From positions 1-33,023 of the forward strand of contig DERZ01000047.1 in assembly GCA_002361155.1 (NCBI GenBank): DNA of 33,023 nucleotides. The letters run 5' to 3'. The notes under the pieces were generated by a model that was given only the letters and a program-made list of their open reading frames with translations, did not search any database and had not been told where the DNA came from. The DNA comes from Porphyromonadaceae bacterium UBA3327 (GTDB lineage Bacteria > Bacteroidota > Bacteroidia > Bacteroidales > Muribaculaceae). This document shows, piece by piece, positions 1 to 8,518 of the stretch (position 1 is its first letter; the number at the start of each line of letters is the position of its first letter). The position numbers and the translations under genes are program-made.

Positions 1-34
1 TTTGGCCACTCTGGTATCCACCCGATTGCGGATG

Positions 35-65
35 CAAAGTTAATGATTTTTTTCGGATCCGCAAA
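35..65 (-). promoter_or_regulatory. Bacteroidota-type promoter firing off the left edge
   Basis: Read on the minus strand, TTTG (62-65) is followed by exactly 19 bases and then TAACTTTG (35-42), which fits the Bacteroidota primary-sigma consensus (TTTG, N19, TAnnTTTG). The gene it serves lies outside the window to the left. It is separated from the neighbouring minus-strand gene by a terminator at 132-160, so it should start a new transcript. Confidence 0.7.
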
Positions 66-119
66 ATCCAAAGCCGTAAAAAATAAAAATTAACGTTTTA
101 ACAAGCCAATAAGCTATGA

Positions 120-160
120 TTAACAAGGAAAGCAGGGACGCACGGTCCGTGCGTCCCTGC
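120..160 (-). terminator. Intrinsic terminator of the secreted repeat protein
   Basis: A perfect inverted repeat has 14-base arms at 132-145 and 147-160 around one central base. It lies 23 bases past the stop codon of the minus-strand gene at 184. On the minus strand it is followed by a T-rich run (TTTCCTTGTTA, 121-131). The position and layout fit a Rho-independent terminator. Confidence 0.75.
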
Positions 161-183
161 CTGTAGGTGTCTTTAATTCACTG

Positions 184-2175
184 TTACTTCACGGTCACCT
201 TGGCGGCGGTGCCGTTATGGCGGCGGATGTAGATACCGGGGACGAGGTTGTCACGGTTGACGCGCTGTCCGGCGAGGGAATACCATTCGGAATCACTGTC
301 GATTTCGGCGGCGATGCCCTCGATGCCTACCTGTTCGTTCACGTAGATGAAAACTTCGGCTCCTTCACGAAGACCGCTTGCCGTGTAATAATAGGGGAAA
401 CTTGCGCTCTTATTGGCGTCCATAAGCTGGCTGTCGGGAGTGGGACGGTACTGGACGGAGTGGATGGAGGCAGTCTCGTTGACATGGGTGATCATCAGGA
501 AATCTCGGTTGTCCTTGATGATTACGTTGTTGTGTCCGTTTCGGAGCCCCTTCACCGGATGGCCGGTGTTCCAGTCGCCGTTCATCACTTTGAGCTGGTC
601 GGCGTCGGTGTCGATGGTGATTGAGATAGGCACTTCGGCCGCGGGACTGGCGTCAACCTTAACCTTGTCGTCGTTGCGTGCGGTGAACGAAAGCACGTCG
701 GTGATCTTCATCTTGTTGATGACGTAATTATCGGGGAGGGTGATGCTGTTGATCTTCCAGTTGTCGGCATTGGTGTTGAGAAGCTCGACTTTCTTTCCGG
801 CCAGGACCTCGATCTTGTTGTCGACCGGAGTCGTCTCCTTGCCGTCCACGAGAATGGATGTCCAGAAGTTCTCGGCGCCATCGCTGTATTCGAACGTGTA
901 GACACAGTTCTTGTCCTTCGGATAGTTCACAATGATGTCGATGACCATTCCGTCTTCCAGCCTGATCATGTGCTGATAGGAGGGGGATTGTTCCTCTCCG
1001 TTGACTTTCACGGAGTATAGCGGGCTGTAGTTTTCCCATCCCTCACGGCCGATCAGCACGGAATCTTCGATATATCCGTTGAAGCTGAAAGTATTCTTGC
1101 CGGGACGGAGGAGATGCGTCTTGTTGTTGCTTAACATGTAGCATTCGATACCGGTCACGTCGTCGATGTTGATGGTGAATGTCGGGTCCGGACCTTCGTT
1201 GGGTGCTGTGGTGATATAATAGGGAGGATTGTATCCCCAGGATGTGGATATGTTTCCGCATCCTTTTTTCGGGTCGATAGGAATATCATTATTGTCCTTG
1301 TCCTTGAACGACACCCAGTGGAAACCTTCGGCTGCGAAAATATAGTACGGGCCGTCAAGTTCGGCATAGTTGTCGCCGGGATTGAGATTGACCGCGCCTC
1401 CACCGTATGCAGACTTATAATATGCGTGGCTTCCCTCCGAGAGGATAAATACCGGATCGCCCTGCGGGGCAGGACGCTCCTTGGTGGTGACATTGTATTC
1501 GGTTTTGTAATTGAACGCGGTCAGCTCGATATAATTGCCCAGGAATGAATCCTGCTTGATCTCGATGTTGTTTCCGTCGCCGTCGGTCACCACGTCAAGC
1601 ACATAATTCTCTTCGCCGCAGAGATAATAGAACGGAACGGTGCCGGGAACAAGCTCCGATTCCATCATGAGTTCCACGGCGTTGTCGCCCTCGGCAAGTT
1701 CCTTGTAGGGAACATATTCCAGGGTGCGCTCGTTCTTTTCGAGCACGCGTGCCTTAGATCCGGGAGCCAGCCTGACGGTGGCGGTGGGAAGTTGGGCAGA
1801 TCCGCCGGAGGTAGTGACTGTGTACTTTTCCTGCAGCTTAGAGGACGCATACACGTCATAGTACTTTTTTCCTCTTCTTGTGTCATCTACGAACTTCATG
1901 CAATCATCCTCCGGAGTGACGGTGATGGTCTCGACTCCGGGAGCAGGGAATATGTACACATGGGAGTAATCCTTGAGTTCGACGATGTTGTCGCCGGGTG
2001 ACAGGGTGCTTCGCATTACGAAATCTCCGTCCGTATATGAATAGTCCATTAGGATTGCCGAACTGCCCTCGGCAAGGTAGAGGTTCGTGGTCTTCAGTGC
2101 GAATGCTCCGGGCAGAGCCACGGAGAGTATCGCCATTACGGCAAGAAGACGGATGTTGGTGTAGAGTTTGCTCAT
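184..2175 (-). CDS. Secreted repeat protein with type IX-like C-terminal tail
   Basis: I recognise no named family. The 663-residue product starts with a signal peptide (hydrophobic residues 8-26, cut near FALK). The body looks built from about five beta-rich units of 85-100 residues, beginning near 30, 131, 241, 332 and 517. Each carries a turn such as LSPGDN, LAEGDN, LNPGDN, LRPGKN or LRNGHN, and the first three end in a YxVTT or YxITT linker. The last 35 residues (WYSLAGQRV, then GIYI, ending KVTVK) look like a Bacteroidales C-terminal sorting or anchoring tail, suggesting export to the cell surface by type IX secretion. It lies 61 bases downstream of pfkA with no clear promoter of its own and ends at a strong terminator. 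Glycan or host-surface binding is possible but nothing in the sequence shows it. Confidence 0.75.
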   Translation of the reverse strand: MSKLYTNIRLLAVMAILSVALPGAFALKTTNLYLAEGSSAILMDYSYTDGDFVMRSTLSPGDNIVELKDYSHVYIFPAPGVETITVTPEDDCMKFVDDTRRGKKYYDVYASSKLQEKYTVTTSGGSAQLPTATVRLAPGSKARVLEKNERTLEYVPYKELAEGDNAVELMMESELVPGTVPFYYLCGEENYVLDVVTDGDGNNIEIKQDSFLGNYIELTAFNYKTEYNVTTKERPAPQGDPVFILSEGSHAYYKSAYGGGAVNLNPGDNYAELDGPYYIFAAEGFHWVSFKDKDNNDIPIDPKKGCGNISTSWGYNPPYYITTAPNEGPDPTFTINIDDVTGIECYMLSNNKTHLLRPGKNTFSFNGYIEDSVLIGREGWENYSPLYSVKVNGEEQSPSYQHMIRLEDGMVIDIIVNYPKDKNCVYTFEYSDGAENFWTSILVDGKETTPVDNKIEVLAGKKVELLNTNADNWKINSITLPDNYVINKMKITDVLSFTARNDDKVKVDASPAAEVPISITIDTDADQLKVMNGDWNTGHPVKGLRNGHNNVIIKDNRDFLMITHVNETASIHSVQYRPTPDSQLMDANKSASFPYYYTASGLREGAEVFIYVNEQVGIEGIAAEIDSDSEWYSLAGQRVNRDNLVPGIYIRRHNGTAAKVTVK

Positions 2176-2236
2176 AAAGTAGGTCTTTAAAAAATTATTT
2201 TGTATTATGGTCTGTCAAGCGGAATGCTGTTGAGAA

Positions 2237-3217
2237 TCAGATGGAAAGCCGGCGTAAGGTGGAGACGAGTTCCTGATTTATCGGCTTGTCGTTCTTGATG
2301 GCCTTGGTGAAGGGGACATACACGATCTCGTCGTTCTTGACTCCGATCATCACGTTGCGCTGGTCATCGAGCAAAGCGTCGACGGCGGCTGCTCCCATCC
2401 GGGATGCGAGTATTCGGTCGTGGGCCGTCGGGGAACCGCCCCTCTGGAGGTGTCCGAGAATCGTGACGCGCACGTCGTACCCCGGATATTCCTCCTCCAC
2501 GCGCTGCGCGAGACCCATGGCACCGCCGGTGACGGGAGATTCGGCCACAAGCACTATCGATGAGTTTTTCGACTTGCGGAATCCGTTCTGGATCAGTTCT
2601 GAAAGCTGGTCCGCCTGCGTGGATATCTCGGGGATGATAGCCGCTTCGGCTCCGGAGGCGATCGCTCCGTTGAGAGCGAGGAATCCGGCATCGCGGCCCA
2701 TCACCTCGATGAAGAAGAGCCGTTCGTGGGAAGTGGCTGTGTCGCGGATCTTGTCCACACACTCCATTATGGTGTTCAGCGCCGTGTCGTAGCCGATCGT
2801 GGTGTCCGTGCCGTACAGGTCATTGTCGATGGTGCCCGGAAGTCCAACTATCGGGAACTGGAATTCATTGCCGAAAAGACGCGCTCCGGAAAGGGAGCCG
2901 TCACCGCCGATCACCACAAGGGCGTCTATGCCGTGGCGGCGGAGAACATCGTATGCGCACTGCCGGCCCTCCGGGGTCTTGAATTCCTTGCAGCGTGCTG
3001 TCTTGAGAATTGTACCGCCACGCTGGATGATGTTCGATACGTTCTGGGTGGAGAACTCCTCGATTTCATCGTAAATGAGGCCGTGGTAGCCGCGGTAGAT
3101 ACCGTACACCTTGAAGCCGGCGTAGATGGCCGAGCGCGTAACCGCGCGGATTGCCGCGTTCATGCCCGGAGCGTCCCCTCCGGAGGTGAGAATCCCTACG
3201 GATCTGATGTTATTCAT
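2237..3217 (-). CDS. pfkA: ATP-dependent 6-phosphofructokinase
   Basis: Phosphorylates fructose 6-phosphate to fructose 1,6-bisphosphate, the committed step of glycolysis, in the cytoplasm. The 326-residue length is normal for the bacterial family. The N-terminal [13 protein letters not shown] is the nucleotide loop. GGDGS at 104-108 has Gly107 where pyrophosphate-dependent enzymes have Asp, and PGTIDND at 127-133 has Gly128 where they have Lys. Both positions point to ATP as donor. Asp131 is the expected catalytic base. The start is the ATG at 3217, just before the fold begins ([10 protein letters not shown]). It is divergent from ribF, with an 89-base shared spacer carrying a candidate -7 box for each gene. 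Confidence 0.96.
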   Translation of the reverse strand: MNNIRSVGILTSGGDAPGMNAAIRAVTRSAIYAGFKVYGIYRGYHGLIYDEIEEFSTQNVSNIIQRGGTILKTARCKEFKTPEGRQCAYDVLRRHGIDALVVIGGDGSLSGARLFGNEFQFPIVGLPGTIDNDLYGTDTTIGYDTALNTIMECVDKIRDTATSHERLFFIEVMGRDAGFLALNGAIASGAEAAIIPEISTQADQLSELIQNGFRKSKNSSIVLVAESPVTGGAMGLAQRVEEEYPGYDVRVTILGHLQRGGSPTAHDRILASRMGAAAVDALLDDQRNVMIGVKNDEIVYVPFTKAIKNDKPINQELVSTLRRLSI

Positions 3218-3250
3218 GAATCTTTATTAACGAATTGTTAAACATACACG

Positions 3251-3258
3251 CAAAAATA
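3251..3258 (-). promoter_or_regulatory. Candidate -7 box for pfkA
   Basis: TATTTTTG on the minus strand matches TAnnTTTG and would leave a leader of roughly 30 bases before the pfkA ATG. I see no TTTG at the expected -33 spacing, so this is only a half match. It faces the ribF -7 box at 3270-3277. Confidence 0.4.
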
Positions 3259-3269
3259 GTAAAATTTGT

Positions 3270-3277
3270 TAACTTTG
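3270..3277 (+). promoter_or_regulatory. Candidate -7 box for ribF
   Basis: TAACTTTG matches TAnnTTTG and lies 29 bases before the ribF ATG. No TTTG is present at the expected -33 position. It overlaps the footprint expected for the divergent pfkA promoter. Confidence 0.45.
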
Positions 3278-3306
3278 CCGAGAATTTTATGAAAAAACAG
3301 CATTAA

Positions 3307-4182
3307 ATGCAAAAAAACAGGAAAATAGTCACCACCGGCACATTCGACGGTGTCCATCGGGGACATTGCAAGGTGTTGGATTTCATGAAGGAGCGTGGTG
3401 TCGTGCTGGGTCTTGCTCCAGTTGTGGTAACATTCGACCGTCATCCTCTTGAGGTGATAGCTCCGGAACGCGCGCCGAAGCTACTTATGTCGCCCGACGA
3501 TCGCGATGCGGCGCTTTCGGCGCTTGGAGTGAAGGTGTTGCGCCTCGGTTTCGACGAATCACTGCGGCGTCTTACAGCTGCCGAATGGCTCCGCAGGATG
3601 CGTCAGGCGGATGTTGAGGTGGTAGTTGTGGGCTATGACAACACGTTCGGATGTGACGGACGCAGTCTCGGGCTGGAGGATTATTTCCGGCTTGGACGCG
3701 AGGAGAATGTCGCCGTGGAGGAGGCCCCTGTGCTGCAGGGAGTGAGCAGTACGCTTGTCCGCGAGGCGCTGGCCGGAGGACGCGTGGAGGAGGCTGCCCG
3801 TATGCTGGGAAGACCATATACGGTGGCCGGTGCCGTGGTGCATGGCCGTCATCTCGGCCGTGAGCTGGGATTCCCGACTGCCAATGTGGATCACGACATC
3901 CGTATGGTTCTCCCGGCATCAGGCGTCTATGCCGCAGAAGTCGCTATGCCCGACGGAACGCTCCGGATCGCGGTGGTAAACGTAGGAACACGCCCCACCG
4001 TATCAAACGGAAACGACATTTCTCTCGAGGCCCACATCCCCGACTTCAGGGGTGACCTTTACGGGAAGGATGTTTCCGTGCGGTTTATCCGCCGGATCCG
4101 TGACGAGCGCAAATTCGGCTCTGCAGACGAACTGAGGGGCGCCATACGTGCCGACATAGAGGCATTGCGGAAAATTCAGTAG
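3307..4182 (+). CDS. ribF: Bifunctional riboflavin kinase / FAD synthetase
   Basis: Converts riboflavin to FMN and then FMN to FAD in the cytoplasm. The N-terminal half is the adenylyltransferase: GTFDGVHRGH near residue 11 is the nucleotide-binding HxGH-type motif, and VVVGYDNTFG lies further on. The C-terminal half from about residue 160 is the riboflavin kinase, with GRELGFPTAN containing the PTAN motif that binds ATP and magnesium. At 291 residues it is slightly short of the usual 300-315. The ATG at 3307 is chosen because GTFDG follows almost at once, as in the family. It is the first gene of a rightward run to 9028, and ribH closes the same run. Confidence 0.95.
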   Translation: MQKNRKIVTTGTFDGVHRGHCKVLDFMKERGVVLGLAPVVVTFDRHPLEVIAPERAPKLLMSPDDRDAALSALGVKVLRLGFDESLRRLTAAEWLRRMRQADVEVVVVGYDNTFGCDGRSLGLEDYFRLGREENVAVEEAPVLQGVSSTLVREALAGGRVEEAARMLGRPYTVAGAVVHGRHLGRELGFPTANVDHDIRMVLPASGVYAAEVAMPDGTLRIAVVNVGTRPTVSNGNDISLEAHIPDFRGDLYGKDVSVRFIRRIRDERKFGSADELRGAIRADIEALRKIQ

Positions 4183-4224
4183 GATTTTAAGCATAATTTC
4201 ACGACAAGTCTGACAAATTTTTTA

Positions 4225-4232
4225 TATCTTTG
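4225..4232 (+). promoter_or_regulatory. Candidate -7 box for upp
   Basis: TATCTTTG matches TAnnTTTG and lies 31 bases before the first possible upp ATG (4264). No convincing -33 TTTG is present. It suggests upp and the genes behind it have an internal start separate from ribF. Confidence 0.45.
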
Positions 4233-4263
4233 TTGATTAATCGGGCTTGCGCCTGAGCTATAC

Positions 4264-4938
4264 ATGAAAAATATGTCTGAAATGGAAGTAATAAATTTCG
4301 AAAGCACCCCAAGTCTGGTGAACCGTTATATGATGGAACTCCGCGACGTGACGGTGCAGAACGATCCGATGCGGTTCCGCACAAATCTCGACCGGATCGG
4401 TCAGATCATGGCATACGAGATTTCCAAGCGTCTTGATTACAAGGAGACGCAGGTTCAGACTCCTCTGGGCAAGAGCGTCTGCCGCGAGCCGGCCGACAAG
4501 GTGGTGCTGGCCACCATCCTGCGAGCCGGCATTCCGTTCCACCACGGCTTTCTGTCATACTTCGACCATGCCGAGAACGCTTTCGTGAGCGCATACCGGC
4601 GTTACAGGGAAAAGGGCGACACGTTCGATGTGCTCGTCGAGTACCTCGCCTCGCCCTCTCTCGAGGGAAAGACTCTTGTTCTGGTGGACCCTATGCTCGC
4701 CACGGGCAGCTCGATGGAACTGGCCTACAAGGCGCTTCTCTCCAAAGGAACGCCGGCACGGATCCATGTGGCCTCGGTGGTGGCGTCCATCCCGGGAGTG
4801 GAATACGTGAAGAGACATTTCCCGGCCGACATTACTACGCTATGGTGCGGCGCGATCGATGCCGAGGTTAATGCGCACAGCTACATAGTGCCCGGTCTGG
4901 GCGATGCCGGCGATCTCGCCTACGGCATAAAGGAATGA
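4264..4938 (+). CDS. upp: Uracil phosphoribosyltransferase
   Basis: Joins uracil to PRPP to give UMP, the pyrimidine salvage step. The PRPP-binding loop is visible as LVDPMLATGSS, the hallmark of this family, and the C-terminal IVPGLGDAGD matches the conserved uracil-binding end. At 224 residues it is slightly longer than the usual 208-218. ATGs at 4264, 4273 and 4282 are all in frame. The homologous part begins at MEVINFES, so 4282 may be the real start; the first ATG is given here. It sits 81 bases after ribF and 13 bases before recF. Confidence 0.94.
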   Translation: MKNMSEMEVINFESTPSLVNRYMMELRDVTVQNDPMRFRTNLDRIGQIMAYEISKRLDYKETQVQTPLGKSVCREPADKVVLATILRAGIPFHHGFLSYFDHAENAFVSAYRRYREKGDTFDVLVEYLASPSLEGKTLVLVDPMLATGSSMELAYKALLSKGTPARIHVASVVASIPGVEYVKRHFPADITTLWCGAIDAEVNAHSYIVPGLGDAGDLAYGIKE

Positions 4939-4951
4939 ACCGCGCGGCGCC

Positions 4952-6061
4952 ATGAGGCTGGAGCAAATCGACATACTCGACTTCAAGAATATCCGCGAGG
5001 CAAGGCTGGAATTCTCCCCGGGCGTGAACTGTCTGCTCGGGCTGAACGGCATGGGCAAGAGCAATCTGCTCGAGGCCATCCATTTTCTGAGCATGGCCCG
5101 CCCGATGCAGTCCATGCCTGAGTCGGCGCTGATACGCCACGGCGAGCCGGCCCTTATGGTGAAGGGGACATACGTGATGGACTCGGGGGCGGAGGAGACC
5201 GTGAGCTGCGGAATCATTCGTGGCAAGGGGAAGACTTTGCGTCGCAATGACAAGGAGTACGACCGCATCTCGGAGCATATCGGCAGGTTTCCGGTCGTAT
5301 CGGTGATTCCGGGTGACAGCGAGCTCGTAAGCGGCGGCGGCGAACAGCGGCGGCGGCTTCTCGATATGGTGATCTCGCAGGCCGACCCCTCCTATCTATC
5401 CAGGCTCATACGCTATAACAAGAGCCTTGAGAGCCGCAACAAGATGCTGCGTGCCGGAGTAAACGACAGGGTCCTCTACGAGGCCGTCGAGGCCGGACTG
5501 GCTGAGACGGCGACGGCGATACACCGCGCGCGACAGCAATGGACCAGTACGATAAGACCGGTTTTCGAATCTTACTATACGAGAATTTCCGGCGGTATGG
5601 AGACCGCATCTCTCTCCTACAAAAGCGTGCTCAACGACAAGACCATGCAGGAAGCGCTCGATGCCGAAAGAAGCCGGGACCTCGCGCTCGGTTTCACTTC
5701 TGCCGGTATCCATCGCGACGACCTCCTGACCCGTCTCGACGAATGGAGCATGCGGAGGCTCGGAAGCCAGGGTCAGGTGAAGACCTTCACCATCGCTCTG
5801 AGACTTGCGATCTTCTCTTACCTCAAGCAGACCGGCGGAATCACTCCGGTGTTGCTGCTCGATGACATCTTCGACAAGCTCGATTCCACGCGCGTGGCCC
5901 GCATCATGAACGAGGTGAGCCAGGGAGAAGGCTTCGGCCAGATATTCATCACCGACACAAACCGCGAGCACCTTGACGAGACCGTGGCGGGGATCGACCC
6001 CTCCCGCAGACGTCTGTTCGAGGTGAGCGACGGCGAATTCCGGACAATCTCGCTGCCATGA
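4952..6061 (+). CDS. recF: DNA replication and repair ATPase RecF
   Basis: RecF is an SMC-like ATPase that helps load RecA at gaps during recombinational repair, working with RecO and RecR. The Walker A motif is GLNGMGKS at residues 30-37, the ABC-type signature region is LGSQGQ at 270-275 and Walker B is LLLDDIFDKLD at 301-311. Its 369-residue length is typical. It lies 13 bases after upp, and its TGA overlaps the ATG of the DUF721 gene (ATGA at 6058-6061), so the two are probably translated together. That recF-DUF721 pairing is a familiar Bacteroidota arrangement. Confidence 0.95.
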   Translation: MRLEQIDILDFKNIREARLEFSPGVNCLLGLNGMGKSNLLEAIHFLSMARPMQSMPESALIRHGEPALMVKGTYVMDSGAEETVSCGIIRGKGKTLRRNDKEYDRISEHIGRFPVVSVIPGDSELVSGGGEQRRRLLDMVISQADPSYLSRLIRYNKSLESRNKMLRAGVNDRVLYEAVEAGLAETATAIHRARQQWTSTIRPVFESYYTRISGGMETASLSYKSVLNDKTMQEALDAERSRDLALGFTSAGIHRDDLLTRLDEWSMRRLGSQGQVKTFTIALRLAIFSYLKQTGGITPVLLLDDIFDKLDSTRVARIMNEVSQGEGFGQIFITDTNREHLDETVAGIDPSRRRLFEVSDGEFRTISLP

Positions 6062-6351
6062 AGCGTCAGAACGAGGAGTCGCTCGGCGACGTGCTGCGCC
6101 GCACTATCGAGGAGAACGGAATGACAGCGCGCCTTGACGAGACCCGCGCAGCTTCTCTCTGGCCCGGGATTGTCGGCCCCGCGATTGCCGCGGCCTCTTC
6201 CCGTCCCATGGTAAAGGATGGAATGATGACCGTGCGTGTCGTTTCCGCACCTCTCCGGCAGGAACTGACCATGAACCGATCGCATCTGATAGAGATAATC
6301 AACCGCACATTAGGCAGGAATGTGATTTCAGACATACGTTTTATCGGTTAG
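6058..6351 (+). CDS. DUF721 / DciA-like protein
   Basis: A 97-residue protein of the DUF721 family, whose best-known relative DciA loads the replicative helicase in bacteria lacking DnaC. The visible pattern is the family's: a short basic start, then SLWPGIVGPAIAAAS, then a beta hairpin (MTVRVVSAPLRQEL) and a C-terminal helix. Its start overlaps the stop of recF. Sharing a message with a repair gene fits a role at the replication fork, but helicase loading by this protein is inferred from relatives. It is shorter than proteobacterial DciA and contains only the KH-like core. Confidence 0.85.
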   Translation: MKRQNEESLGDVLRRTIEENGMTARLDETRAASLWPGIVGPAIAAASSRPMVKDGMMTVRVVSAPLRQELTMNRSHLIEIINRTLGRNVISDIRFIG

Positions 6352-6400
6352 CCGCCTGCCCGGCTCAATACCGATAGCTGTAAGACAAACAACAACTGTA

Positions 6401-6871
6401 ATGGATCCAAATTCGATACCGGACATAAGACTATTCAGGCATTCAGTGCCGGCGCAGTTGCGCTTCAACGACATCGACATCCTCGGACACCTGAACAATA
6501 CCGTATATTTCTCTTTTTACGACACCGGGAAGGCTTACTTCTTCAATTCCATCATGGAGGGTGGAATCGAGTGGCGCACCGTGGAAACCGTTATCGCCAA
6601 CGTTGACTGCGCCTATCTGCATCCGATCTTTTTCGGGGAGGAGATAGAGGTGCTCACCAGATGCAAGGAAATCCACGAGAAGAGTTTCGTGCTCCAGCAG
6701 CTTATGGTTGAAAAAATGTCGGGAGCCGTCAAGTCGGCATGCGAGACTGTGATGGTGAGCTTCGACCCGCACCGGCAGGTGTCGGAACCGATTCCGGAAC
6801 GCTGGCGCAAGGCTCTGGAAGAGTCCATGCGGTGGCCCGGGGTACAAACTGAAACAGCAGACAAACTTTAA
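6401..6871 (+). CDS. Acyl-CoA thioesterase, hotdog fold
   Basis: A 156-residue single-hotdog thioesterase of the 4-hydroxybenzoyl-CoA thioesterase/YbgC group, expected to hydrolyse acyl-CoA or acyl-ACP thioesters in the cytoplasm. The active-site stretch DIDILGHLNNT at residues 24-34 carries the conserved Asp and the GHxNN signature at the start of the long helix. The substrate cannot be told from sequence. It starts 49 bases after the DUF721 gene and lies 7 bases before the kdsD-like gene, so it is probably co-transcribed with the latter. Confidence 0.85.
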   Translation: MDPNSIPDIRLFRHSVPAQLRFNDIDILGHLNNTVYFSFYDTGKAYFFNSIMEGGIEWRTVETVIANVDCAYLHPIFFGEEIEVLTRCKEIHEKSFVLQQLMVEKMSGAVKSACETVMVSFDPHRQVSEPIPERWRKALEESMRWPGVQTETADKL

Positions 6872-6878
6872 GATTACC

Positions 6879-7484
6879 ATGAAAGAAGACATAAAGAAGC
6901 TGATGGCCGGCATCGTGGAGCGCGAGGCCGACGCATTGCGGAATATTCCGGTTACGGATGCATACGCCGATGCAATCGACCTTATAGTGGAGCATGTGGG
7001 GCGCCGCGGCGGCAAACTTGTCACTTCCGGCATGGGGAAAGCCGGCCAGATAGCCATGAATATCGCCACCACTTTCTCCAGCACCGGCACGCCGGCGGTA
7101 TTTCTTCACCCCTCGGAGGCTCAGCACGGCGACCTCGGGGTGATGCAGCCGGACGATCTGCTGCTGCTGCTCTCCAACTCCGGTAAGACAAGAGAGATAG
7201 TTGAACTCGTGGAACTTGCCCGGGCAATGAACCCGGATGTCCCGGTCATTGTTATTACAGGTGACGGTGACAGCCTTCTGGCAAGGGAGGGCAATGTCAC
7301 TCTGCTCACCGGCGGTGCGCCCGAGGTGTGCCCGCTCGGCCTGACGCCCACCACATCCACCACCATGATGACCGTGATGGGCGATGTGCTTGTGGTCGGC
7401 ACCATGCGCGAGATAGGTTTCAGCCGTGAGGAGTATGCCAAGCGCCATCACGGCGGATATCTCGGCCAGAAGTCGCGCCGCTGA
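6879..7484 (+). CDS. kdsD: Arabinose-5-phosphate isomerase, SIS domain only
   Basis: Expected to interconvert ribulose 5-phosphate and arabinose 5-phosphate, the first step to Kdo for lipopolysaccharide. Sugar isomerase motifs are clear: TSGMGKAG at 49-56, HPSEAQHGDLG at 77-87, SNSGKT at 99-104 and EVCPLGLTPTTSTT at 149-162. A C-terminal HHGG (190-193) carries the likely catalytic His. At 201 residues it lacks the paired CBS domains of the 320-residue E. coli KdsD/GutQ type. SIS-only versions are known in Bacteroides, so this is a lineage form and not a truncation. The gene follows the thioesterase by 7 bases. Confidence 0.88.
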   Translation: MKEDIKKLMAGIVEREADALRNIPVTDAYADAIDLIVEHVGRRGGKLVTSGMGKAGQIAMNIATTFSSTGTPAVFLHPSEAQHGDLGVMQPDDLLLLLSNSGKTREIVELVELARAMNPDVPVIVITGDGDSLLAREGNVTLLTGGAPEVCPLGLTPTTSTTMMTVMGDVLVVGTMREIGFSREEYAKRHHGGYLGQKSRR

Positions 7485-7547
7485 CAGGAGTGCCGCCGCA
7501 AGACGGAGGATAACCGGCTATAAAATTGTAAAATAACTCAAAAAGAT

Positions 7548-8486
7548 ATGACTCTAAACGAACTCCCGTTCGATCCCCAGGGAATCGACAAAAAAAGCGA
7601 GGATGCTGCAATCATCCATGAAGTGCTCGAGATGCGGAAAGAGACCGAAGCCCTTTTCGCAGAGGAAAAATACACTGAGGCCCTCAGGCGCACCGTGGAT
7701 GCCCTGCGCAGGATCAGAGAGGCCTCCGATTACACCCATAGGGAGTTCCGTGCTTTGCTCGTGGGACTGCTCTTCGATCTGTCGGAGATCCATTTCATGC
7801 TGAAAGACTACAAGCAGAGCGAGAAGGAACTCGACACGCTGTTCAAGGTGCTCGGAAACCTGATCAAGGAGGACAGCGAGCGATTCGGCAAATACCATCT
7901 GCTCGCCATGGATCTCTCCACAAGGATATTGCGCTCGCGCCGCAAGACACTCGAACTTCTCGCAAAGCAGCAGATCAACACCGGGATGCTCTATGACAAG
8001 GTCAATTCCGGAGTCGCCGCAGCCACCGACAAACTCGTGGAGTCGCTCAGAAAGGCGGCCGAGATGATGGCTTCCACCGGCGACTACCATGCCGCCGTGA
8101 AGTTCTATGCCGAGGCCATAAAGATCGCCAAGAAACGCGCCGGCAAGGTGACGCGTCGCGAGGTGAGGATGACCGTGGAGATGGCCGCGGTGATGATGAG
8201 AAGCAAGTCGGAGTCGGCACGTGCCCGGCGCCTGCTAAATGCCATCCTTCCCCATGCCATCGCACTTGAGGCTCTGGAACTCGAGCAGGAGATTCTTGCC
8301 ATGATCGAGACTATCGACAGCAATCTGGTACATGACTCGACATGGAAAAATTTCCTCGACAAGGTGCAGCGCTCCGCCCGTTCGGCCATGCGCAAAATCA
8401 AGAAAGAGGAGTCGGCCGGAGAGAATGAGATGGAAAGCGATGCCGGGGAAGCCGATGGGGATACTGAAAAAACAGATAAAAAATAA
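7548..8486 (+). CDS. Cytoplasmic helical-repeat (TPR-like) protein
   Basis: A 312-residue, all-helical, soluble protein with no signal peptide or membrane segment. Helix pairs such as EALFAEEKYTEALRRTVDAL, FMLKDYKQSEKELDTLFKVL and TGDYHAAVKFYAEAIKIA match the tetratricopeptide pattern at roughly 35-170 residue intervals, interrupted by charged helices. The last 40 residues are a very acidic and lysine-rich tail. I do not know its function. Genes of this kind sit just before ribH in other Bacteroidales as I recall them, so the pairing may be functional, but TPR proteins generally act as scaffolds and no partner is visible. Confidence 0.75.
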   Translation: MTLNELPFDPQGIDKKSEDAAIIHEVLEMRKETEALFAEEKYTEALRRTVDALRRIREASDYTHREFRALLVGLLFDLSEIHFMLKDYKQSEKELDTLFKVLGNLIKEDSERFGKYHLLAMDLSTRILRSRRKTLELLAKQQINTGMLYDKVNSGVAAATDKLVESLRKAAEMMASTGDYHAAVKFYAEAIKIAKKRAGKVTRREVRMTVEMAAVMMRSKSESARARRLLNAILPHAIALEALELEQEILAMIETIDSNLVHDSTWKNFLDKVQRSARSAMRKIKKEESAGENEMESDAGEADGDTEKTDKK

Positions 8487-8518
8487 AGGCTGAAAACCAA
8501 CCTGTAAATCTGAATCTT

